This document shows, piece by piece, positions 1 through 5,557 of a DNA stretch of 6,804 nucleotides. The stretch spans positions 1-6,804 of the forward strand of contig JAKABA010000213.1 in assembly GCA_021802115.1 (NCBI GenBank), read 5' to 3'. The stretch's first letter is position 1. The number at the start of each line of letters is the position of its first letter. The notes under the pieces were generated by a model. That model searched no databases. It worked only from the letters and a program-made list of their open reading frames with translations, and was not told where the DNA came from. The stretch is from a bacterium. GTDB lineage: Bacteria > Chloroflexota > Dormibacteria > UBA8260 > Bog-877. The position numbers were made by a program, and so were the translations under genes.

Positions 1-40
1 ACAGCCCCATCCCGAGCAGGCTGATCAGGATCAGGATCAT
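1..40 (-). CDS. Start of a hydrophobic protein, probable ECF transporter S component (partial)
   Basis: Only the first 13 codons fall inside the window. The ATG overlaps the stop of the fused ATPase gene in an ATGA arrangement, which is typical of translationally coupled operon partners. The visible N-terminus (MILILISLLGMGL) is almost entirely hydrophobic and has no charged residue, so it reads straight into a membrane helix or signal sequence. This ECF operon already supplies EcfT and both ATPase domains. The missing piece is the substrate-binding S component, so that is the most likely identity. This is inferred from context, not from a recognised domain. A further secreted or membrane protein of the same B12 operon is the alternative. 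Confidence 0.55.
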   Translation of the reverse strand, partial: MILILISLLGMGL

Positions 41-1374
41 GCCGGCACCGGCGCGATGGGGGCCACCCGGCCCGCCTCGGCGACCCAGGTAGAGTCGCCG
101 ATTTGCTGCGCGAACTCGCGGTCGCTGGTCGCCACCATCACCGCCGAACCGGACTCCGCGAGCCGGTCGATCGCGGCGACCAGCATCTCGCGGGCCCGCT
201 GATCGGCTCCCCGGGTGGGCTCGTCCAAGAACACCATCTGGGGGCTCCCGATCAGGACCGCGGCGAGTGCCACCCGCTGCCGCTGCCCCGTGCTCAGGTC
301 TCGCGGATCGTGATCAGCCAGGTGGGCTATGCCGAACTGCGCCAGGACCGTCTGCGCGTCAGCCGGCAGCCTCAACCATCTGGCGGTCTGCTCCACCTCT
401 CGGCGAACCGTCGCCTGGTGCAAGAGCGCTCCGGGGTCCTGCGGCAGGTAGGCAGCACGCCCCGGGCGCCGCTCCAACTTCCCCCGGAGGGGGGCGAGCA
501 GCCCCGCTAGGGTGCGCAGCAGAGTGGTCTTGCCGGCCCCGTTGGGACCGGTGATGGCAACAACCTCTCCCTGCCTGCAGCTGAGCTTCAGGTCCTCCAG
601 GATCGGCGACTCGTGGCCCACGGCCATGCCCTCGGCGATCCAGGCGATGTCGCCGGTTGCGCTCGGGCGGGCCGCCCGAGCCGGCCAGCTGGGGTCGAAT
701 CGCGCCGGCCCCAAACGGCCACCCACGAGCGAGATCTCCTGGGTCACCGCCCCCGGGAGCCGCTGCGGCCGGTGTTCGGCGGCGACCACGCTCACCCCCT
801 GTGCGATCAGGGAGTCCAGGCAACGCCGGAGTTGCCTGGCTCCGTCAGGGTCGAGCTGCGAGGTGGGCTCGTCCAGCACCAGCAGGTCTGGCGACATGGC
901 CAGCGCCCCTGCCAAGGCGACCCGCTGGCGTTCCCCGCCCGAGATGGCCCCCAGCCGGCGCTGGGCCAGGTGGGAAATGCCCAGCCAGGCCATGGCCGCC
1001 TCGGTCCGGCGGCGCACCACCGCCGCCTCAAGCCCGAGGTTGGCGGGCCCGAAGGCAATCTCCTGCTCGACCACCGGCATCACCATCTGCGCCTCCGGCT
1101 CCTGGAAGACCACGGCGACCCGCCCGGCCATGCGTCTGGGGGTGATCTGGCGCAGGTCCAGCCCGAGCACCTCGGCCTCCCCGCGCACCTCGCCCCCGTG
1201 GAAGTGGGGCACCAAGCCGTCCAGGCAGCGCAGCAGCGTGGACTTGCCGCTTCCCGACGCTCCGGTGAGCAGGACGAATCCCGGCTGCAGCACTGCCTCC
1301 AGATCGTTCAGCGCCGGCTGACGCGTGTCCGGATACCAGTAGCTGAAGTGGGTGAAGCGGGCCGTCAGGGCCAT
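37..1374 (-). CDS. ecfA: Fused two-domain ECF transporter ATPase (EcfA1-EcfA2/CbiO type)
   Basis: Energises an ECF-type importer by ATP hydrolysis at the inner face of the membrane, docking on EcfT. The 445-residue product has two ABC ATPase domains in one chain. Domain 1 has Walker A at 38-46 (GASGSGKST), Q-loop Gln91, signature SGGER at 145-149, Walker B LLVLDE at 164-169 and H-loop His201. Domain 2 has Walker A at 276-284 (GPNGAGKTT), Q-loop Gln312, a variant signature LSTGQ at 360-364 and Walker B ending in DE at 384-385. Its switch histidine is replaced by Ser417 (ATSDREF). The ATG at 1374 was chosen because it overlaps the EcfT stop by 10 bases and matches the usual family N-terminus; an open frame continues upstream but lies over ecfT. 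The 3' end overlaps the next gene by 4 bases. The family assignment is secure. The substrate is inferred from the B12 riboswitch upstream. Confidence 0.95.
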   Translation of the reverse strand: MALTARFTHFSYWYPDTRQPALNDLEAVLQPGFVLLTGASGSGKSTLLRCLDGLVPHFHGGEVRGEAEVLGLDLRQITPRRMAGRVAVVFQEPEAQMVMPVVEQEIAFGPANLGLEAAVVRRRTEAAMAWLGISHLAQRRLGAISGGERQRVALAGALAMSPDLLVLDEPTSQLDPDGARQLRRCLDSLIAQGVSVVAAEHRPQRLPGAVTQEISLVGGRLGPARFDPSWPARAARPSATGDIAWIAEGMAVGHESPILEDLKLSCRQGEVVAITGPNGAGKTTLLRTLAGLLAPLRGKLERRPGRAAYLPQDPGALLHQATVRREVEQTARWLRLPADAQTVLAQFGIAHLADHDPRDLSTGQRQRVALAAVLIGSPQMVFLDEPTRGADQRAREMLVAAIDRLAESGSAVMVATSDREFAQQIGDSTWVAEAGRVAPIAPVPA

Positions 1375-2189
1375 CGGATCAAGGCCGGGCCGGCCAGCAG
1401 CAGGCAGGCGACGGTGGGCATCCAGCTGACGCCCGGCACCATCAGGGTCGGGTAGGGTTGCCAGCCGTTCACGGACCCGCCGATCAGGGCGATTGCGAAC
1501 AGGGAGATGCTGGCGGCCGCCACCATCGCGACCCAGAGGCTGGCCCGGGTCCAGGGGGTCGGGAAGGGGACGGTTCTTGGCCCGGCGCCGAAGCCTCTGG
1601 ACTCCATCGCCTCCGCGAGCAGCACGGAGCCCTCGATCGCGGTGAGCACGGACGGCACCGCCACCGCCCGCCAGGATCGCAGGCCGCGTGGCCTCCACCC
1701 TCGCATGGACTGGGCCTCGCGCACCGCGACGAAGCTGGAGTGAAGGCGGGGCAGCAGGCTTGTGGTCGCGGCCATGGCGGCGCCCGTGCGATGCAGGCTC
1801 CGGGGGAGGGCGTCGATCAGCTGCTGTGGCTCCACCACCAGTCCCAGGGCGGCCGCTCCCAGGAGGCAGGCCCCCAGCCCGAGCGCTATGTCAGCACCGT
1901 AGGCCGCCCCCTCAAGGGTGAGCTGGCCGCCAATCGCCGGTAGCCATTGGGGGAGGGTCAGAAGCACGTCCTGGCCGGTGTGACTGAGCAACAGGTTGAA
2001 GCCCACGGCCAGCACGCAGACCAGACCCACCCACCTGGCCACCGGCCGAAGGCTTCGCTCGGGCCGGTGATGGCGGGCCACCACCACCACCGCCGCCGCC
2101 AGAGTGAGGACCCGGTAGACCGGATCCTCACTCCCAAGCGACAGCAGCAGGACCGCGCCGACCCAGAGCAACAGGGCCCGCGCGTTCAC
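1365..2189 (-). CDS. ecfT: ECF transporter transmembrane component EcfT (CbiQ family)
   Basis: Membrane coupling protein that links the ATPase to the substrate-binding S component. The predicted 274 residues contain about five to six hydrophobic segments: roughly 5-19, 27-38, 53-68, 98-120, 212-227 and 250-272. A cytoplasmic helical region lies between about 120 and 200. This region carries the two short Arg-Gly motifs that contact the ATPases in this family, seen here as SMRG (161-164) and ESRG (196-199, in AMESRGF), in place of the commoner A-R-G form. The GTG at 2189 is preferred because GAGAAGG lies just upstream and it begins 7 bases after the lipoprotein stop. A longer reading from 2264 would overlap the lipoprotein gene. 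The gene overlaps the ATPase start by 10 bases. Confidence 0.9.
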   Translation of the reverse strand: MNARALLLWVGAVLLLSLGSEDPVYRVLTLAAAVVVVARHHRPERSLRPVARWVGLVCVLAVGFNLLLSHTGQDVLLTLPQWLPAIGGQLTLEGAAYGADIALGLGACLLGAAALGLVVEPQQLIDALPRSLHRTGAAMAATTSLLPRLHSSFVAVREAQSMRGWRPRGLRSWRAVAVPSVLTAIEGSVLLAEAMESRGFGAGPRTVPFPTPWTRASLWVAMVAAASISLFAIALIGGSVNGWQPYPTLMVPGVSWMPTVACLLLAGPALIRWP

Positions 2190-2196
2190 GGCCTTC

Positions 2197-2676
2197 TCAG
2201 TCTCCCTGCGGAGGCTTGGGGGGTGCGGCCGGCGTACCACTGCCGTAGTGCCACCCCAGCGCATCGCCGTTACTCAACTTGATGTCGGAAACGCCGACCT
2301 GGGCCACCTTCCACGGCCCCTTGCCAGTCCAAACGAAGAGAGCCCAATAGGGCTTGCCGGACGCGAAGCAGCTGGTGTAGGAACGGGGCTCGTGGTCGAT
2401 CTGGCAGACCGCGTTGCCAAAGCTGAAGTGCTGTTCCGCGTACTCGATCCCGCTTCGCTTCATGGCCGTCTGAGCTGGAATCTCAGTGCCCTTGAAGCTG
2501 ACGCAGCTCTCCACCACCTTCTTGGTGGCCAGTTCTACCACTACCTCGACGCGGTTCCCGCTCCCGCACTGGGAGCCCGTCGCCCCGGTCGCCGCCGTGG
2601 TCGCGCCGCAGCCAGCCATCAGGGCTGCGGTGAAAATCGGGGCCAGTATCGCGCTGGCCACTCGAGACGACCTCAT
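2197..2676 (-). CDS. Secreted lipoprotein, possible transcobalamin-like (DUF4430-type) ligand-capture protein of the B12 operon
   Basis: A 159-residue exported protein. The N-terminus has basic residues, a hydrophobic core at about 6-21 and a lipobox (LMAGC), with Cys23 as the lipid-anchor residue. A Thr/Ala/Gly linker follows. The mature part has four further cysteines (37, 58, 91, 103) that could form two disulfides, and it ends in a Pro-rich tail. The C-terminal stretch at about 110-145 is rich in Trp, Tyr and Gly (YWALFVW, then LSNGDALGWHYG). It resembles the small beta domain found in transcobalamin-like C-terminal proteins and in small proteins encoded beside actinobacterial ECF operons. 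This match is from memory and is moderate. The ATG at 2676 follows a perfect AGGAGG with an 8-base spacer. As the first gene after a B12 riboswitch and directly ahead of ecfT, it probably helps capture a corrinoid at the cell surface. That function is inferred. Confidence 0.85.
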   Translation of the reverse strand: MRSSRVASAILAPIFTAALMAGCGATTAATGATGSQCGSGNRVEVVVELATKKVVESCVSFKGTEIPAQTAMKRSGIEYAEQHFSFGNAVCQIDHEPRSYTSCFASGKPYWALFVWTGKGPWKVAQVGVSDIKLSNGDALGWHYGSGTPAAPPKPPQGD

Positions 2677-2684
2677 CGTCTCCA

Positions 2685-2736
2685 CCTCCTGGCGGCCGGC
2701 TTGACCCCGCGCCGAAATTGGGCCCGCCGCCGGAGG
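2685..2736 (-). promoter_or_regulatory. Riboswitch expression platform: helix that can sequester the ribosome binding site
   Basis: CCTCCGGCGGC (2736-2726) is complementary to GCCGCCAGGAGG (2696-2685) over 11 pairs, with a single bulged A. The second arm contains the whole AGGAGG ribosome binding site of the lipoprotein gene. The intervening loop is about 29 bases. A competing pairing exists: GGCCTCC (2738-2732) also matches GGAGGCC (2812-2806) within the aptamer region, which could free the ribosome binding site. There is no U-run after the helix, so translational control is more likely than termination. The pairing is read directly from the sequence; the switching mechanism is inferred. Confidence 0.65.
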
Positions 2737-2744
2737 CCTTCCTT

Positions 2745-2759
2745 CCCGTTGCGCGCGGG
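2745..2759 (-). promoter_or_regulatory. Small hairpin 3' of the aptamer, candidate P13 kissing-loop partner
   Basis: CCCG and CGGG arms enclose the loop CGCGCAA. The same seven bases occur in the conserved L5 part of the aptamer (2877-2871), and their CGCG/GCGC core is self-complementary. The two loops could therefore kiss, as the L5-L13 contact does in class I cobalamin riboswitches. The stem is only 4 bp, so this is a modest proposal. Confidence 0.35.
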
Positions 2760-2775
2760 GGATGCTCTGCACCCG

Positions 2776-2927
2776 CTCGGGCCGGTCTCCTGGCTCGCGG
2801 ATCTCGGCCTCCTTGCCGCCTTCCCAGGATCTCTCCCGGTGGCACGCTGGCTGAGGCTCCCCGCTCACAGTTGCGCGACAGCTCCGGACTTGGGCAGATG
2901 CCCGCACCGGATTCCCATTCGCCCGAG
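2776..2927 (-). promoter_or_regulatory. Cobalamin (B12) riboswitch aptamer
   Basis: On the minus strand, conserved cobalamin-aptamer blocks occur in the correct order. They are GGGAATCCGGTG (from 2916), AGTCCGGAGCTG, then GCGCAACTGTGA, GCCACCGGG, CTGGGAAGG, and the B12 box AGCCAGGAGACCGGCC (ending near 2780). The outer stem P1 is a perfect 7-bp pair, CTCGGGC (2927-2921) with GCCCGAG (2782-2776). The block GCCACCGGG departs slightly from the usual GCCACTG. Known members of this family bind adenosyl- or methylcobalamin and repress the downstream gene. This one controls the lipoprotein-ecfT-ecfA operon, so the importer is expected to be expressed when B12 is scarce. Confidence 0.93.
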
Positions 2928-2949
2928 GGGCTATTCAGTTGTGTAGGGA

Positions 2950-2955
2950 ATCTTA
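2950..2955 (-). promoter_or_regulatory. Possible -10 box of the B12-regulated operon
   Basis: TAAGAT fits the TAnnnT pattern of housekeeping -10 boxes in high-GC bacteria. The hexamer 17 bases upstream (GGGACT) matches a -35 box only in its GACT part. Transcription would begin near 2943, about 15 bases before the riboswitch P1 stem, which is a sensible distance. The match is weak and rests mainly on position. Confidence 0.25.
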
Positions 2956-3378
2956 GAGCAACTGGCCCGGGGAGTCCCGGTGGCTGAGCACCGGTCTGTC
3001 CTTGCCCGCTGACGGTAGGAGTCCGTGTGGCTGGCGGGCGTCGACGACGCGGCCGGCAAGCCCGCCTCATGGCCAGACCCTCCGAGCGTTGGCCGAACTT
3101 CAGGCGGCGCCCAGCCCTCAGGCCGCGCAGCTCTGCGGGCTCCGCAGCCGGGTGCCGACCCGCACGGTGGTGACCGCAGGGCTGGCGCCGGCGGCTCGAT
3201 GAGGCGGCGGATCCGACCGCTCATGCCTCACCGGGGCTGCTGGTCGGCTGGGAGACGCTTGTCCACGTCCATCCGGTCCCGCTGGACGCCCCGGGGTCTC
3301 GGCGATCGATCAGCCGGCGGGTGGCCACCGACGCGGTGCCCGACCTCCTCCGCCAAGATGGGGCCCGTGGGCTTCGGC
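2956..3378. other. Intergenic region between the MFS gene and the B12 operon; possible gene remnant
   Basis: No gene can be supported in these 423 bases. On the plus strand, a GTG at 3025 opens a stretch reading WLAGVDDAAG with high third-position GC. The frame 3002-3202 (ending ...TVVTAGLAPAAR, then TGA) also has protein-like codon use. Neither frame has a well-spaced ribosome binding site or a recognisable full domain. The start WLAGVD faintly recalls the N-terminus of DUF429 proteins, so a deleted or frameshifted remnant is possible. No clear terminator for the MFS gene is visible. Confidence 0.3.
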
Positions 3379-4575
3379 TCAACCGATGGCCTCGGGCGGC
3401 AAGTTGACCGAGTCGGGCAGGTGATGGGCCAGCGCTCTGGCCCACAGGACCAGCCCGAAGGAGACCGCCGCCCACAGGGCCCACATAGCCGGCCGCACGA
3501 TCGAGCCCACCACCAGCCCGCCCACGGACGGCCCGACGAGCAGGCCCAGCGACCAAGAGAGGTTGAAGGTGGCCATGTAGCGGCCCCTCGCCGCGGGCCT
3601 GGCCATGTCGGCGACCAGTGGCCCGATGGTGGCGCTGAGCAGGCACTCACCGACTCCGAAGACCACCGCGAACAGCCCCAACCAAGCCGCCGCTCCCAGA
3701 CCTCGATGGAGGCTGGCGACCTCCCCGACGAGCCACGTGGCGGTCCAAGCTCCTCCCGCGAGCATCAGCGTGCGCGTCCGAGGTTGCCGTCTGACCAGGT
3801 GGGTGATCGGAAGCTGGGCGATCACTATGAAGCCGGTGTTGGCCGCCAGCATCAGCCCGATGGCCGCGGTCGGGACAGCCAGGAAGACGCGCGCGTACAG
3901 AGGGACCGCGCTGTCCAGTTGGGAGTACGCCGAGATCACGATCACGCCGTTGAAAGCCACCAAGGCCATGAACTTGAGGTCGCGCAGGACCTCTGTGTAG
4001 CCGGCGCGCTCCGCCTTGCCCACTGCCGCGCGTCCGGAGGGCACGAGCAGCAGGACCAGGAGCCAGAACGCGATGAATGTAAAGGCGTCGATCAGGTAAA
4101 TCTCGGTGAACGACCCGGGGCGGCTGGTCGAGATGATCAGGCCGCCGAGGATGGCGCCGAGGCCGATCCCCAGGTTGTTCGCAGCGTACTGAAGCGAGGC
4201 CGCGGACGCGCGCTCCTCCCTGGTCGTCACCGCCGCCAAGAGTGCCGCGATGGCTGGGTAGAAGCACCCGGCACCGATCCCGATGAGCAGCATGGACACG
4301 GCCGCCTCGGGGACATTGGTCACATAGCCCAGGTAGGCGAACCCGAGGGCCTGCGCTGTCAGGCCGACCAGGATCATGGTCTTCGGGCTGGCCCGATCCA
4401 CCAGCGTGCCGCCAGCCACTCCCATCAGTAAGGAGCAGAGTGCTGACAGGGATAGGATCCCCCCGACCACCGGGATGGCCAGCCCACGGACCACGTGAAG
4501 GTAAATGGACCCGTAGGGCAGCACGAACCCATTGCCCAAGGAGGAGACTGCGCCCCCGGCGACGATGGTCCACAC
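3379..4575 (-). CDS. MFS transporter, DHA1/drug-efflux-like
   Basis: A 398-residue integral membrane protein of the major facilitator superfamily with about 12 hydrophobic helices in two halves. The half break lies near 175-205 (GRAAVGKAERAGYTEVLRD). The loop between helices 2 and 3 has the MFS motif A form (GGTLVDRASPK, 55-65), with Asp60 and Arg61 in the usual places. The motif A form and the roughly 400-residue length fit proton-coupled small-molecule exporters; the substrate cannot be read from the sequence. The GTG at 4575 is the only ATG, GTG or TTG available before the first helix, but no ribosome binding site precedes it. The frame stays open for 33 more codons, to a TAA at 4677-4675. 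The nearby part (LRTLRPSLSRRVW) looks like a normal basic MFS N-terminal tail, so the true start may lie upstream. Confidence 0.9.
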   Translation of the reverse strand: MWTIVAGGAVSSLGNGFVLPYGSIYLHVVRGLAIPVVGGILSLSALCSLLMGVAGGTLVDRASPKTMILVGLTAQALGFAYLGYVTNVPEAAVSMLLIGIGAGCFYPAIAALLAAVTTREERASAASLQYAANNLGIGLGAILGGLIISTSRPGSFTEIYLIDAFTFIAFWLLVLLLVPSGRAAVGKAERAGYTEVLRDLKFMALVAFNGVIVISAYSQLDSAVPLYARVFLAVPTAAIGLMLAANTGFIVIAQLPITHLVRRQPRTRTLMLAGGAWTATWLVGEVASLHRGLGAAAWLGLFAVVFGVGECLLSATIGPLVADMARPAARGRYMATFNLSWSLGLLVGPSVGGLVVGSIVRPAMWALWAAVSFGLVLWARALAHHLPDSVNLPPEAIG

Positions 4576-5017
4576 CCGACGCGAAAGAGAGGGGCGCAGG
4601 GTCCGCAGGTATCGCCCCGCCGCAGACCCCGACCGCGACGACTGGTCTTCGGCGCCGGGCTTGGGGGTGGACGTTTAGGAGCCCTCCTGCCCCGGGGTTC
4701 CGGGCGGCACCAGGCTAACAGCGAGGGGACGCGGCCGAGCGCGCGACGGCGGGTTGCCGCCCAGATCGTCGACCCCGAGACCACGACCTCGCAAAGATCG
4801 CCGCTGATTCCGCTGGGGCCCGGGGCGGTGCGCAACCGCGCACCACCTCCTGACCTGGCTCAGCTGAGCGGGCTGGAAGCCCGGTTGTCCGATAGGCCAG
4901 ACCGAGACCCCTGGGCTCGCCTTGGGAGGGGGTGGCGCCGACGGCCGTCCCGTCAGCCTCGCCGAGGACCACCAGGGCTGCTCACCTGCGGTGTCGCGGA
5001 TCCAGTCGATCCCCCCG
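4576..5017. other. Gene-free, hairpin-rich region upstream of the MFS gene
   Basis: These 442 bases contain no convincing gene. On the minus strand, in order, are a hairpin with CGGGCT/AGCCCG arms (4883-4869), a perfect 12-base palindrome GCTCAGCTGAGC (4869-4858), an AGGAGG ribosome binding site (4851-4846), and a 7-bp hairpin GGTGCGC/GCGCACC (4844-4827). The ribosome binding site is correctly spaced for a TTG at 4835, but that frame becomes Arg/Pro-rich and runs out of frame into the MFS gene. A GTG-started frame (4972-4715, 85 codons) has good codon use only in its first half. The block may be a structured mRNA leader or an operator region. Confidence 0.4.
4858..4869. repeat. 12-base perfect palindrome, candidate operator
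   Basis: GCTCAGCTGAGC is its own reverse complement. It lies between a 6-bp hairpin and an orphan AGGAGG upstream of the MFS gene. Exporter genes are often controlled by dimeric repressors that bind such sites, but no regulator gene is present in the window. Confidence 0.3.
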
Positions 5018-5422
5018 CTATTCGTTGGCTTCCAAGCCCAACCCCGCCGCCGCTGTCGCGTGGACGTGGAGGAGCAGGCGGTGCATCTGCCTGGTGAGCT
5101 GCAGCCGCTCCTCCTCCAGACGGCGGTGCCGGCGGTTCTGGTGGATCAGGTGGAGGGTGCCACCGGCGGCGATGCAGGCCCCGATATCGCTGGTCACATT
5201 GGTGTAATTGCCGCCAATGAGCTCCGCCTTGGCGCTGACCACGACGCCCAGCAGCGGCAGCACCACCAGATAGATGCCCAGGCCCAGCAGGAAGAAGATG
5301 TGCGGCTTGCTGGCGAGGACCCGGGGAACGTAGCCAAGCGCGCGGTCGATTCCCGACCGGGGTGCCGCCAGGTTGGCGAGGGAGTCGAAGTCGCTCTCGG
5401 GCGGGTCTGGCTGATCGGGCAT
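5018..5422 (-). CDS. Small two-helix membrane protein of unknown function
   Basis: A 134-residue protein not assigned to a known family. The N-terminal 35 residues are soluble, acidic and Pro-rich. A strong hydrophobic segment spans about 42-62 (IFFLLGLGIYLVVLPLLG), and a weaker one spans about 76-93, after the GGNYTNVTSD loop. A basic cluster (RRHRR, 97-101) then starts a helical, charged C-terminus (about 101-121) that could form a coiled coil. Because the basic cluster follows the second helix, both termini are probably cytoplasmic. The ATG at 5422 was chosen over the upstream start at 5488 because AAGGAG sits 6 bases before it. It lies 135 bases after the phosphofructokinase gene in the same direction, so co-transcription is possible but not shown. 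Confidence 0.75.
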   Translation of the reverse strand: MPDQPDPPESDFDSLANLAAPRSGIDRALGYVPRVLASKPHIFFLLGLGIYLVVLPLLGVVVSAKAELIGGNYTNVTSDIGACIAAGGTLHLIHQNRRHRRLEEERLQLTRQMHRLLLHVHATAAAGLGLEANE

Positions 5423-5557
5423 GGCGGTCTCCTTGCGAGGCTCGGTCTGGGGCTGCCAGAGCAGCGGCCCAGGGTCAAAGCGTGCCAACTGCCGGCAGCG
5501 ATCGGGGCCAATGGTACGGAAGAAAGTGGGAACCAGGAACCGGATCGGGAGTGGCGG

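Noticed and set aside
1375..1698. Longer start for the fused ATPase, adding 108 residues
   Set aside because: The added part lies entirely over ecfT in another frame and has shadow-like composition. The ATG at 1374 gives the normal family N-terminus.
2677..2907. Longer start for the lipoprotein gene
   Set aside because: The extension translates the riboswitch itself, while the ATG at 2676 has a perfect ribosome binding site and starts a clean signal peptide.
2931..3224. 97-codon minus-strand open frame (starts MSGRIRRL)
   Set aside because: The composition is Pro/Arg/Ser-rich with no domain, and it would run through the promoter region of the riboswitch operon.
3025..4431. 468-codon open frame on the plus strand, opposite the MFS gene
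   Set aside because: Its product is rich in Arg, Gln, Asp, His and Gly without recognisable domains. The opposite strand encodes an unmistakable MFS transporter, so this is a GC-rich antisense shadow.
4869..4883. Hairpin considered as an intrinsic terminator of the small membrane protein gene
   Set aside because: The stem is GC-rich but has no T-run after it on either strand.
4715..4972. 85-codon minus-strand open frame between the small membrane protein and the MFS gene
   Set aside because: Only the first half has coding-like codon use, no well-placed ribosome binding site precedes it, and it crosses the palindrome and hairpins.
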